NCBI GenBank assembly: GCA_014332815.1
Contig: JACSZT010000002.1
Coordinates: 62,001-126,000 of the forward strand
DNA from: Weissella confusa
GTDB lineage: Bacteria > Bacillota > Bacilli > Lactobacillales > Lactobacillaceae
Direction: 5' to 3'
DNA length: 64,000 nt
Below are positions 26,917 to 34,539 of the stretch, one piece after another. Under the pieces are notes generated by a model that did no database searches, had not been told where the DNA came from, and saw nothing but the letters and a program-made list of their open reading frames with translations. The translations under genes were made by a program, and so were the position numbers. Positions within the stretch are counted from its first letter, which is position 1. Each line of letters starts with the position of its first letter.

Positions 26917-27239
26917 TTTTCTTGCTTTTTATCGCGAGTCAAATACCAGGCATAACCCATTGACCCAATTAAAATCACAACCAACGTCGAAACGCCGCCC
27001 TTCATCATGGCGCTCGTCTCTGGCAATTGTGTTTGTTCAACGATGACAGTTGGTCGATTACTGTTGCTTAAATCATCTTCAGAGCTTTGTGTTTGACTCT
27101 GATCGGCTGTTTTATTTTTTACACCAACACCGGCATCTGAATGACCATACGTTTCTGCATGAATCGTATTAACTGGTGCCGCCAACAGCGCTAGTGATAG
27201 CAACCCTGACAATAGCATCCCCACTTTTTTACGCATCAT
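26913..27239 (-). CDS. Small sortase-anchored protein of the WxL operon
   Basis: This 108-residue protein consists of a signal peptide (about 1-28), a short polar linker, a sorting motif LPETS, a membrane segment (GGVSTLVVILIGSMGYAWYL) and a basic tail TRDKKQEK. Position and size match the CscD-like LPXTG gene of WxL clusters. The fifth residue of the motif is Ser rather than Gly. AAAGGAGGAGG ribosome-binding site. Confidence 0.8.
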   Translation of the reverse strand: MMRKKVGMLLSGLLSLALLAAPVNTIHAETYGHSDAGVGVKNKTADQSQTQSSEDDLSNSNRPTVIVEQTQLPETSAMMKGGVSTLVVILIGSMGYAWYLTRDKKQEK

Positions 27240-27256
27240 TCCTCCTCCTTTAAAAC

Positions 27257-28288
27257 TTAACTTGCTTGATTCTGTTCCGCCTTCTTTTTACGGTGGATGT
27301 AGTACCAAATTGCCAAAATCAAAATAATCAAAATAACGGCCAAGATAATCCACTTAATCCATGGGTTGTAGTGATCATTAATCACAACTGCATCTGCAAT
27401 ATCAACCGTAAAGTCCTTCTCTAACGTCCAATGGTGGCCATCAGCTGTTTGTACTTCGGCTTTGTAGTGATAGTCTCCAGGCTTAATCGTCTTTTTGTCC
27501 CAATTATTGGTAAATTTGAAACTAGAATTTGGCGCCATGCTCAACCCAGTTTCCGTCGTCTTACCCATCACTTTGCCATCATCTTTAGTCGTAATCGTGG
27601 CGTTCACCGTCATATCACTGATAATGGCTGGCTTGATATTCTTGTAAACCGACTTCACCTCAATATCTGTGCCAACACGACCGGCTTTAATTTCACCCAA
27701 CTTCAAATCAGGCTCAGCTGTTTTGTCTTCTTCTTTCAAAACAACCGACATCGTGTAAGCAAACTTATTCTTTACGCTCACACCTTTGTGGGTTAATGGA
27801 TTTTCTTCAGTCGCTGACTTTACTAATAAACCACCTACCACAACACCTTCAAACGGCTTCTTTGGTGTCGTAAACGTAAACGGCACTTCCACAATTTCGT
27901 TAGCGGGAATCGTGACGGTCTTTTTGTGATCCGCCTTGCGAACAATATTGCGGAACTTCACCGGTGCCGTAGTCGTTTTAGGTGCTTTTACACGATCAAT
28001 CGACAAAACGCCCGAATCAGCCGTGTATGATGTCGTTGGCTGAATCGTTACTTTTTGATCTTCCTTAGATAAATTAGCGATCTTAAGTTTGATGGTTTCT
28101 TTTTGACCAGGTGTTACCTTTAAATTAAAAATACCGTTCTGCGCAATTTGGTTTTCTGGATATACCGGCGCAATCGCTATTTCTGATGTCCCGGTTGCAT
28201 GAGCGGTTACCGCACTAAACGGGAACACAAGCAACATTGCTAACACCATAAATAGCGGCTTCAATAAACGCTTAAACGTCATTGTCAT
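27257..28288 (-). CDS. WxLIP protein (DUF916/DUF3324), membrane-anchored
   Basis: This 343-residue protein has a signal peptide (about 1-32), a DUF916 domain (FNLKVTPGQKETIKLKIANLSKEDQKV, PFTFTTPKKPFEGVVVGGLLV), a DUF3324 domain (LGEIKAGRVGTDIEVKSVYKNIKPAIISDM), and a C-terminal membrane helix with RKKKAEQNQAS tail. It probably holds the WxL protein encoded just upstream. A hairpin (28333-28359) separates them. Confidence 0.87.
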   Translation of the reverse strand: MTMTFKRLLKPLFMVLAMLLVFPFSAVTAHATGTSEIAIAPVYPENQIAQNGIFNLKVTPGQKETIKLKIANLSKEDQKVTIQPTTSYTADSGVLSIDRVKAPKTTTAPVKFRNIVRKADHKKTVTIPANEIVEVPFTFTTPKKPFEGVVVGGLLVKSATEENPLTHKGVSVKNKFAYTMSVVLKEEDKTAEPDLKLGEIKAGRVGTDIEVKSVYKNIKPAIISDMTVNATITTKDDGKVMGKTTETGLSMAPNSSFKFTNNWDKKTIKPGDYHYKAEVQTADGHHWTLEKDFTVDIADAVVINDHYNPWIKWIILAVILIILILAIWYYIHRKKKAEQNQAS

Positions 28289-28332
28289 GATGGTTATTTT
28301 TCTCCCTCTGTATCAGTTTCACCCCTAAATAA

Positions 28333-28359
28333 ACAAAAGGACCCTTATTCAGGGTCCCT
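28333..28359 (-). terminator. Intercistronic hairpin in the WxL operon
   Basis: The minus-strand stem GGACCCT / AGGGTCC is followed by TTTTGTTT, between the WxL gene and its WxLIP partner. Partial termination would make the WxL protein more abundant than the distal products. Confidence 0.6.
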
Positions 28360-28375
28360 AAAAAGATGCGAAGTT

Positions 28376-29080
28376 TTAGTTTACCGAAGCATTAGGCGTT
28401 GCGTTTAGTGTCCATGTAATAGGCGCATCGTATTGACCGGCTGGTACGTTAGCACCCATGTCCAATGATGCCGTGTTAGCCTTGTTGTAGTAAACACTCG
28501 TGCTTCCGTAACCCGTACCTTGTGCTGATTGCATGACACGGTGTTGCGTCTTGTCACCTGAAACAAGCTTTGGTTGGTACAAGCTTGGCATCTTACCTGA
28601 CGTGTTCTCACCTGAAGTTTGCTTCAAGTTGATTGCCCAGTCAGAAAGGTTTGCAACGGCAGTACCGTCAACGTTAGCAAAATCACCCAACGTTGCCGTC
28701 AATTGCCAAGGCATTGTCGTCGTTGTCGTTGAACCCTCTTCACCTGAAGTTGACGTACGTGAATCCGTAACCTTCAAAAGTCCTGAATCGTTTCCGTCGT
28801 CAGAAATCAAACCTTGGTTGTTAATCAATGGCAAGTTCTTGTTTGCCGTCTTTGATTGCGCCGTCAAACCGAAGTTCATGTCAGGCACAGCATCCAAAGT
28901 CAAGAATCCTTCTTCAACCTTTACCGTGGCATCTGAGTTACCTGATACAGATCCGTTTGCATCGTTCTTAGTTGTGCTTGTAGCTGCTGGCAAAGTTGAA
29001 TCAGCGTTTGCAACAACTCCAGTAGTTCCCACTACAGCTGCCAAAACGGCAGCACTAGCCAAAATTGACTTGTATGACAT
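28376..29080 (-). CDS. WxL-domain surface protein
   Basis: This 234-residue protein has a signal peptide (MSYKSILASAAVLAAVVGTTGVVANA) followed by a WxL domain with both signature motifs, MPWQLTATLGDF (mid) and PITWTLNATPNASVN (C-terminus). Such domains bind peptidoglycan non-covalently. It is the first gene of the operon, with a strong GAGGTGAGG ribosome-binding site, and is probably the major subunit. Confidence 0.88.
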   Translation of the reverse strand: MSYKSILASAAVLAAVVGTTGVVANADSTLPAATSTTKNDANGSVSGNSDATVKVEEGFLTLDAVPDMNFGLTAQSKTANKNLPLINNQGLISDDGNDSGLLKVTDSRTSTSGEEGSTTTTTMPWQLTATLGDFANVDGTAVANLSDWAINLKQTSGENTSGKMPSLYQPKLVSGDKTQHRVMQSAQGTGYGSTSVYYNKANTASLDMGANVPAGQYDAPITWTLNATPNASVN

Positions 29081-29220
29081 AGTTCCTCACCTCAAAAATC
29101 TTATTTGTAACTTAAGTACAAGATGATATTACCTAAATTACTTACATTAAGTTGGCGCCGTTTTTACCAAAACCGAAATTTTCCACTAAGCAATTCATAC
29201 CGTTAACCACTATATATAGG

Positions 29221-29253
29221 AAAAAGGCAATCGTGAACAAATCACAATCGCCT
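29221..29253 (-). terminator. Intrinsic terminator of the SteT-like permease gene
   Basis: The minus-strand stem AGGCGATTGTGA / TCACGATTGCCT is followed by TTTTCC. Confidence 0.75.
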
Positions 29254-29260
29254 TTTCAAA

Positions 29261-30586
29261 TTACTGCTTATTCTTGTAGTAAAGGTAAACCGGCACGCCG
29301 ACACCCACGAAGATGAATGAAATCAAGACCATCGTAAAGCTTGAGATCAATGTGTTTACCAAAATGAACAATGCGCCCAAGATGGCAACCAATGGGATGA
29401 ATGGGAATAGCGGTACGCTAAACACTTCCGGATCCTTTTCTAAACCAGCCTTCTTATTACGGGCACGCAAGATGAAAATACCAAAGAACGTCGCCGTGTA
29501 GAACAACCAGATAACAAACACAGCCATGTCTGACAACCAGTCAGCCTTTGATGTGAACATCAATGCACCAGCCAATACAGCCGTCGTCCAAAGTGCGCCA
29601 ACCGGTGCTTGCGCCTTGTTCAACGTGCCCAAGAACTTAGGCAACACACCATCATGTGACATGGCATAAACCATTCGAGGGAATGCTAGCATCTTACCAT
29701 TCAACGTTCCGGCCATTGAGACCAAGATACCAACTGACAACAAGCGACCACCTAACTCACCGAACGCTGACTTAGCCACTTCGAATGTGACGTTGTTGCC
29801 CAACTTCACGATTTGATCAGCTGGCATTGCACGGTAAACACCGTATGACACACCAACGTAGGCAATCATAACAATCAAGACACCCCAAATGATTGAACGT
29901 GGAATGTTACGACGTGGGTCCTTCAACTCACCACCCAAGTTCGTCAACGTTGCCCAACCATCGTACGCAAACAACGTTGCCAACACAGCCATTCCAAAGT
30001 TACCGGTTGCCGTTGATGACAATTGTGAAACCGTTTGGCCCAACGCATCAGCCTTACCGAAGAACAAACCGAACACCATCAACACGGCAATCGGAATCAA
30101 CTTAATACTTGTTGTTGCGACTTGGAACATTGAGGCAATGCGATTATCCAATGAGTTCATCGCCGTCACTAATACCAACGCTGCCAAACCAATCCAGACG
30201 ACGCTGCTCTCTGGTAACCCAAAGAAATTCGCAAACAAGTAGGCAAAGTAAGCTGAGATTGAGGCCACAATAGCTGGTGCATAGACAACAACCTGCGTCC
30301 AGCCCGTCAAGAAGCCCCAAAACTTACCATAAAGCTTTTCCATGTAGATGTAGATACCACCCGTTTGCGGGATGTGTGCCCCGATTTCAGAAATCGTCAA
30401 ACCGGCTGCCAACGTTACCACACCACCAGCAATCCAGGCCCACAAAGCACCCGTTGTGCTACCAGCGGTCTCCAAAACTTGCCCTTGCTTGAAGAAAATA
30501 CCTGATCCAATAACCGTTCCGATAACGATTGAAATACCCGTCCAAACACCCATTGAGCGTTTCAAATGTCGTTCATTGCCTACCAT
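29261..30586 (-). CDS. LAT/SteT-like amino-acid permease, probably serine/threonine exchanger
   Basis: This 441-residue protein has 12 predicted membrane segments and 'GVWTGISIVIGTVIGSGIFFKQGQVLETAGS', 'IPQTGGIYIYMEKLYGKFWGFLTGWTQVV', characteristic of the LAT branch that includes B. subtilis SteT, a serine/threonine exchanger. A Thr/Ser-rich leader peptide and attenuator upstream independently point to the same substrates. The start at 30586 has GAGGT seven bases upstream; the longer frame reads through the terminator. Confidence 0.85.
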   Translation of the reverse strand: MVGNERHLKRSMGVWTGISIVIGTVIGSGIFFKQGQVLETAGSTTGALWAWIAGGVVTLAAGLTISEIGAHIPQTGGIYIYMEKLYGKFWGFLTGWTQVVVYAPAIVASISAYFAYLFANFFGLPESSVVWIGLAALVLVTAMNSLDNRIASMFQVATTSIKLIPIAVLMVFGLFFGKADALGQTVSQLSSTATGNFGMAVLATLFAYDGWATLTNLGGELKDPRRNIPRSIIWGVLIVMIAYVGVSYGVYRAMPADQIVKLGNNVTFEVAKSAFGELGGRLLSVGILVSMAGTLNGKMLAFPRMVYAMSHDGVLPKFLGTLNKAQAPVGALWTTAVLAGALMFTSKADWLSDMAVFVIWLFYTATFFGIFILRARNKKAGLEKDPEVFSVPLFPFIPLVAILGALFILVNTLISSFTMVLISFIFVGVGVPVYLYYKNKQ

Positions 30587-30627
30587 AATGTCTACCTCAT
30601 CTTTCCTTAAAGCCCCTACTAAGTATA

Positions 30628-30698
30628 CAAAAAAGCCACCCAACCCCTGGTATGCCTATACAGTCTGTGTATAGGGGTACCAACATGGTTGAGTGGCT
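30628..30698 (-). terminator. Attenuator terminator upstream of the SteT-like permease
   Basis: The minus-strand AGCCACTCAACC (30687-30698) pairs with GGTTGGGTGGCT (30634-30645, one G-U) and continues inward with ACCCC / GGGGT and CCTATACA / TGTATAGG. TTTTTT follows. Confidence 0.85.
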
Positions 30699-30758
30699 TT
30701 GTGAAATACAATTATTATTGCACGTCAAAGTTACTCAACCACAAACGGGTGGTTGAGT
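30634..30758 (-). promoter_or_regulatory. Ribosome-mediated transcription attenuator
   Basis: Minus-strand segments. 1: ACTCAACCAC (30749-30758), in the Asp-Ser-Thr-Thr codons; 2: GTGGTTGAGT (30733-30742), a perfect 10-bp partner of 1 with a 6-nt loop; 3: ACTCAACCA (30686-30694), a perfect 9-bp partner of 2; 4: 30634-30645, the terminator 3' arm. A ribosome held on the Thr/Ser codons would mask segment 1, let 2 pair with 3 and prevent termination. Confidence 0.82.
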
Positions 30759-30804
30759 CAGAGGACGTCGTCATGATCATAGCTGTGCTAATTCGATTAT
30801 TCAT
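30715..30804 (-). CDS. Leader peptide, Thr/Ser-rich (attenuator of the SteT-like permease)
   Basis: This 29-codon ORF has a strong AAAGGAGGG Shine-Dalgarno. Residues 11-23 read MTTSSDSTTRLWL: seven Thr/Ser codons in eight positions. The final TCA ACC ACC codons are identical to those of the leader at 22213. It is too short and too tightly built into the RNA fold to be an ordinary protein gene. Confidence 0.82.
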   Translation of the reverse strand: MNNRISTAMIMTTSSDSTTRLWLSNFDVQ

Positions 30805-30842
30805 AGGTCTGCCCTCCTTTTGGCGTTTTTAGTATGGTTAGA

Positions 30843-30872
30843 ACTTTATCATCTAGGTATAGGGTTTGTCTA
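30843..30872 (-). promoter_or_regulatory. Promoter of the SteT-type leader
   Basis: TAGACA, 18 bp, TAAAGT on the minus strand, 39 bp ahead of the leader ATG. The remaining intergenic bases to 30978 show no feature. Confidence 0.45.
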
Positions 30873-30978
30873 GCCTTTTCTCATTTTATTTACATTTTTA
30901 GTTTTTACAGTTTTTGGAATTTATATAACTTGATGTTTCGCCACTGGCGGTTGGTTGGGCTGGCACGACACTAACCAC

Positions 30979-31017
30979 AAAAAAATCCATCATCCGCAAC
31001 CAAACGAATGATGGATT
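30979..31017 (-). terminator. Intrinsic terminator of the sugar transporter gene
   Basis: The minus-strand stem AATCCATCAT / ATGATGGATT is followed by TTTTTGTGG. Confidence 0.75.
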
Positions 31018-31029
31018 AAAGCTTATTTA

Positions 31030-31944
31030 TTAACCGGCCATTGTAACCAAGATACCACCTAGCATAACAAAAATCGCACCGATTCCAATTCCGATGATTT
31101 GGCGCTTCGTCTTGCGCTCCTTCAAGATGATGATGGCTCCCATCGTTGAAACGATGATTCCCATTTGTGACAACGTTGATGCCTTGGCTTGTCCAACTGC
31201 TGGATTCAACACTGCCAAACGGATCATCACTTCACCAGTCCCCCACATCACACCGGCGATTCCGTTCTTAGCCGTTTCCTTCGTCAACAATGGCAAGCTC
31301 AAGTTTCCACCGTTAAAGATGATAATACCGAAGACCAACGCACCGATTGTTTGTCCAATCGCAATTGGCAATGATAATGCCATTGTGTTGTGCAACGTAC
31401 CCGTGTTTACGTGAACCAAATCAAGAATAGCAACCGTCTTCGGAATCATGAAGTAAATCATGTAGGCAAAGACGGAGATAGCTGTTAGACGAACACCGTC
31501 TTTGTTCAAGTTAGATGGCTTACCTGAAATCAAGAACACACCAATAATTACTGAGGCAATGGCCAACAAACCAATTGTCCATTGGTGTGCGCCCGTCCAT
31601 TCTCCAAACACGGCTGCACCGACCAAGGCATTCACAGCAATTTGTCCGGCAGTGTTCAAACCTGACGCTTGTGATACACCCATCTTCTTAAAGGCGGCTA
31701 GTTGGAAACTCGTTCCAGCTGCCCAGGCAATTCCTGAAAGGACGTACGTCAACCCTGCCATACTAAAGACAACTGATGTGGTTGGTGCTTCAACGTATGC
31801 GTACACGCCAACAACAATTGAGAATACTAGTGATCCAAGTGCACCACCTAAAATTTGATTTGCGACACGGCCACCAGCCCAGCCGTTCACAATTCCCATC
31901 GCACCCCACAAAACCGCAGGAATCAAAGCAAGCATAATTGACAT
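31030..31944 (-). CDS. GRP-family (GlcU/RbsU) sugar uptake protein
   Basis: This 304-residue protein has 10 predicted membrane segments and the GRP-family start 'ALIPAVLWGAMGIVNGWAGG' and end 'TLSQMGIIVSTMGAIIILKERKTKRQIIGIGIG'. These are proton-coupled glucose or ribose importers in lactic acid bacteria. No kinase lies next to it, unlike the paralogue at 42242-43195. Substrate not determined. Confidence 0.85.
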   Translation of the reverse strand: MSIMLALIPAVLWGAMGIVNGWAGGRVANQILGGALGSLVFSIVVGVYAYVEAPTTSVVFSMAGLTYVLSGIAWAAGTSFQLAAFKKMGVSQASGLNTAGQIAVNALVGAAVFGEWTGAHQWTIGLLAIASVIIGVFLISGKPSNLNKDGVRLTAISVFAYMIYFMIPKTVAILDLVHVNTGTLHNTMALSLPIAIGQTIGALVFGIIIFNGGNLSLPLLTKETAKNGIAGVMWGTGEVMIRLAVLNPAVGQAKASTLSQMGIIVSTMGAIIILKERKTKRQIIGIGIGAIFVMLGGILVTMAG

Positions 31945-32031
31945 GTACCAATTCTCTCTTTCAATCTCTTAATCAATGTAAATTACTATAGCACCGTGCA
32001 TTAACCGCGCGAATTAAAAAGGGAACAAAAT

Positions 32032-32076
32032 AGACCAATTGTCAAATTGGCGTATACCATTTCTGACAATTGGTCT
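32032..32076. terminator. Bidirectional intrinsic terminator
   Basis: AGACCAATTGTCA / TGACAATTGGTCT, a 13-bp perfect stem with T-rich sequence on either side. Confidence 0.65.
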
Positions 32077-32086
32077 AGTTTTTTTA

Positions 32087-33451
32087 TTATTGAATTGCTT
32101 CTGAACCTGCATCCTTAGGCAGCGTCAAAATCTCCAACATTGGTATGATGGCGAATACACCCAGGACAACGAAGCCCCATGAGTACGCGCCTTGCAATGA
32201 GAAATGCGTTTGGAACAAGTGAATAATCGCCGTAATCAATGAAATACCCAATCCTTGTCCCATACTTTGCGTAACCGCTGTTAACGTATTGGCACCGTTA
32301 CGGTCTTCTGGCGCGATTTCAGTGAATTGCAATCCGTTATATGACGTAAACGCCAATGAACGGCCGACACCAGAAATCAAAGCCAACAACATAATCCAAA
32401 CAGCTGGTGACGTTGGACGAACCAACGCCAAAGCAAATGAACTTAAAGCTAACATCGAGAACGAGGCAACCAATGCACCGCGGAAGCCCATCTTGCGAAT
32501 AATTGGATTCGTGAATGGCTTGATCCCAATATTACCCACGAAGATAAACAACACATACCAACCTGCACGCGCAGCCGTCCAGCCAAATACCGTTTGGAGC
32601 AAGACCGTCAAAACATATGGCAAACTAGCAATCGTCACTTGGAAGATGGTCCCACCAGTTTGGAAAACACGGAACGTCGGTACCTTCATGGCATCAACTG
32701 AGAATAATGGATTCTCAGCCTTACGCAAGTGGAAGAAGACATTCACACCTAACAAGATACCAATGACTACCAGAATCAATCCGTACCAAACAACTGCACC
32801 AGTACGAGCGACCATCTCTGCCCCCGCCAACAAAGCAACCGATGCCAAGGCCAACTCAATGAAACCACGCACGTCAAAGGCACGTGCTTGCTTAACCTCA
32901 TCCTTTGGCAATAAATGCAACCCGATCAAAAAGGCGATAATACCGATTGGCAAATTAATCAAGAAAATCCAGTGCCAAGTGAAGTATGTGACGAACATAC
33001 CACCAATCACCGGTGCCAATGCCGGTGCGACCAATGATGGCCACACTAGATAACTAATCATACGGAGTAGCTGATTAGCTGGCGTCTTTTCCAACACAAT
33101 CAAACGTGCCGTTGGCGTCATCATGGCACCAGCGATTCCTTGAATTACGCGCATCGTTAATAGCACAGCGAAATTTGGCGCTAAAGCACTACCCAAAGAA
33201 CTAACCGTAAACAGTGCCACAGCTAACAACCAAATGCGCTTGTTGCCCAAACGTTGCGCAATCCAACCACTCAATGGAATAAACACGGCAACTGCAATCA
33301 TATATGTACTTACCAACAAACTAATTGTGGCAGCAGACACATTAAAGTTCTGCGCCATTTTTGGCAATGCCGTCGTGACGATTGTACCGTCCATGACATC
33401 CATAAATAAACTAGCCGCCATCAATAAGGCAACTTTTATTTCTCTACTCAT
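32087..33451 (-). CDS. MFS multidrug exporter, DHA2 (14-TMS) family
   Basis: This 454-residue protein has motif 'FMDVMDGTIVTTALPKMAQ', 'YMIAVAVFIPLSGWIAQRLGNKRIW', and 'RVIQGIAGAMMTPTARLIVLEKTP' (motif C region), typical of EmrB/QacA-type exporters. The start at 33451 has AAAGGTGGG upstream; the longer frame lacks a site. No regulator is adjacent. A parS-like site lies 37 bp upstream. Confidence 0.85.
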   Translation of the reverse strand: MSREIKVALLMAASLFMDVMDGTIVTTALPKMAQNFNVSAATISLLVSTYMIAVAVFIPLSGWIAQRLGNKRIWLLAVALFTVSSLGSALAPNFAVLLTMRVIQGIAGAMMTPTARLIVLEKTPANQLLRMISYLVWPSLVAPALAPVIGGMFVTYFTWHWIFLINLPIGIIAFLIGLHLLPKDEVKQARAFDVRGFIELALASVALLAGAEMVARTGAVVWYGLILVVIGILLGVNVFFHLRKAENPLFSVDAMKVPTFRVFQTGGTIFQVTIASLPYVLTVLLQTVFGWTAARAGWYVLFIFVGNIGIKPFTNPIIRKMGFRGALVASFSMLALSSFALALVRPTSPAVWIMLLALISGVGRSLAFTSYNGLQFTEIAPEDRNGANTLTAVTQSMGQGLGISLITAIIHLFQTHFSLQGAYSWGFVVLGVFAIIPMLEILTLPKDAGSEAIQ

Positions 33452-33487
33452 TTTCCCACCTTTGATCCTATATTTTCTCAATCTGAT

Positions 33488-33503
33488 TGTTCCATGTGAA
33501 ACA
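33488..33503. other. parS-like site (15/16 match)
   Basis: TGTTCCATGTGAAACA differs from the B. subtilis ParB consensus TGTTNCACGTGAAACA at one position. It is embedded in a longer imperfect palindrome (GATTGTT...AACAATC). Confidence 0.75.
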
Positions 33504-33520
33504 ATCGGTCGGATATCTCT

Positions 33521-33574
33521 ATCACAGCAGCTGTCGGTCTAAAACATCTGACATTCCCAGTCTGCTTTATGTAT
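33521..33574. repeat. Dispersed repeat copy 2 (about 54 bp)
   Basis: Similar to 18897-18953, sharing ATCACAGCA, GGTCTAAAA and ACATTCCCAGTC blocks in the same order. This copy lies in a non-coding stretch (33504-33684) where nothing else was seen. Confidence 0.5.
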
Positions 33575-33684
33575 CTCTCCCTTATACAAGAGACAAAACT
33601 ACGAGAAACTATGCTACGCCTTTTAATTACACCGCGCAAGAAATAGTGTCATACAACATTTTTAAAATTGATTAAACACATAAT

Positions 33685-33713
33685 TTAACAAATCACCGAC
33701 AAAGCGCTACACT
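33685..33713 (+). promoter_or_regulatory. Promoter of the 46-residue protein gene
   Basis: TTAACA, 17 bp, TACACT; the untranslated leader is about 62 nt. Confidence 0.55.
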
Positions 33714-33782
33714 AATAAACGTAGACATACACGCCGGGCCAAACACCTGACGCGCAATTGATGTGCAGGAGGTAATGGAATT

Positions 33783-33923
33783 ATGTCACAAAAGAATAAG
33801 TTGAAGAAGTTGTTGGAAAAGAAGGGGATTGAGTCAATTAACGTTGACGGTACACCAACACCTGTTCAAAGTGCCAAGGAGCTTGATTTGATTGAAGCTG
33901 CCAAGGCAAACGGCATTATGTAA
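33783..33923 (+). CDS. Small protein of unknown function, 46 residues
   Basis: ATG at 33783 with a perfect AGGAGGT site ten bases upstream, its own promoter and a terminator right behind. The N-terminus is strongly basic (SQKNKLKKLLEKKGIES), followed by an acidic half ending in EAAKANGIM. No family was recognised. The full expression unit argues that it is a real gene rather than a chance frame. Confidence 0.7.
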   Translation: MSQKNKLKKLLEKKGIESINVDGTPTPVQSAKELDLIEAAKANGIM

Positions 33924-33934
33924 TTCTGACAATG

Positions 33935-33977
33935 CAAAATAGGACGCACAACCAAATGGTTGTGCGTCCTATTTTTT
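33935..33977. terminator. Bidirectional intrinsic terminator
   Basis: AGGACGCACAACCA / TGGTTGTGCGTCCT, a perfect 14-bp stem with a 2-nt loop spacer, followed by ATTTTTT; A-rich on the other side. Confidence 0.8.
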
Positions 33978-34461
33978 AATCGTGCGCGATACGCGCTTGT
34001 GCTGCAGCGGCAATGGCTGACACGATATCATCAATAAATGTGTTCACGCGGCCACCACGGTGTTGTTCGTCGTTCAAGCGACCAACAATACCTGGCTTCA
34101 TACGATCGAGGTAACCAAAGTTCGTCCATGAAATTGTGCCGTACACACCCAAAATAGACATCACAAGTTGTTCATCAATACCATATGTTCCGTGGTCGCG
34201 GTCGATGCGACTTTGCAATGGTTGTGGCAATTGCTTCGCTTCTGCCAAATCATCGATGGCTAGACCAGTCATAACCGCATCTTGCACTTCAGTCTTGTGC
34301 AAAACGTGTTGGACTGAATCAATCGCATCATCCATCGTCAAATCAGGAATAATCGCACGTTGTCCAAACAAGACTAACTCTGCAATATCCTTCAACTCAA
34401 CACCACGCGCATTAAGCATCGCAACAACATCTTCGTAATAATCACGTTCTGTAAATAACAT
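33976..34461 (-). CDS. Phosphatidylglycerophosphatase A family protein
   Basis: This 161-residue PgpA/YutG-like protein has 'RDHGTYGIDEQLVMSILGVYGTISWTNFGYLDRMKPGIVGRL' and 'GGRVNTFIDDIVSAIAAAAQARI'. Bacillus-type YutG dephosphorylates phosphatidylglycerophosphate. The start at 34461 follows GAGGG; the longer frame to 34518 only translates a parS site and is rejected. Confidence 0.75.
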   Translation of the reverse strand: MLFTERDYYEDVVAMLNARGVELKDIAELVLFGQRAIIPDLTMDDAIDSVQHVLHKTEVQDAVMTGLAIDDLAEAKQLPQPLQSRIDRDHGTYGIDEQLVMSILGVYGTISWTNFGYLDRMKPGIVGRLNDEQHRGGRVNTFIDDIVSAIAAAAQARIAHD

Positions 34462-34493
34462 AATAATAAATCCCTCTACCCGTATTGTAACAA

Positions 34494-34525
34494 CAGGCGA
34501 TTGTTTCACATGAAACAATCGCCTG
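34494..34525. other. parS-like site (34502-34517) at the centre of a 32-bp palindrome
   Basis: TGTTTCACATGAAACA matches the ParB consensus at 15 of 16 positions. Its flanks extend the symmetry to 15-bp arms (34494-34508 with 34511-34525), making a strong hairpin between convergent-spaced genes. Confidence 0.75.
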
Positions 34526-34539
34526 ATTTTAATCTTTAA

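Noticed and set aside
32289-33053. 254-codon plus-strand frame opposite the MFS exporter
   Set aside because: Antisense shadow: Lys/Asn/Thr/Pro-rich, no ribosome-binding site, and the opposite strand encodes a clear 14-segment transporter.
34462-34518. N-terminal extension of the PgpA-like protein (MFHVKQS...)
   Set aside because: It is the translation of a parS-like site; the ATG at 34461 has the ribosome-binding site and the expected family length.
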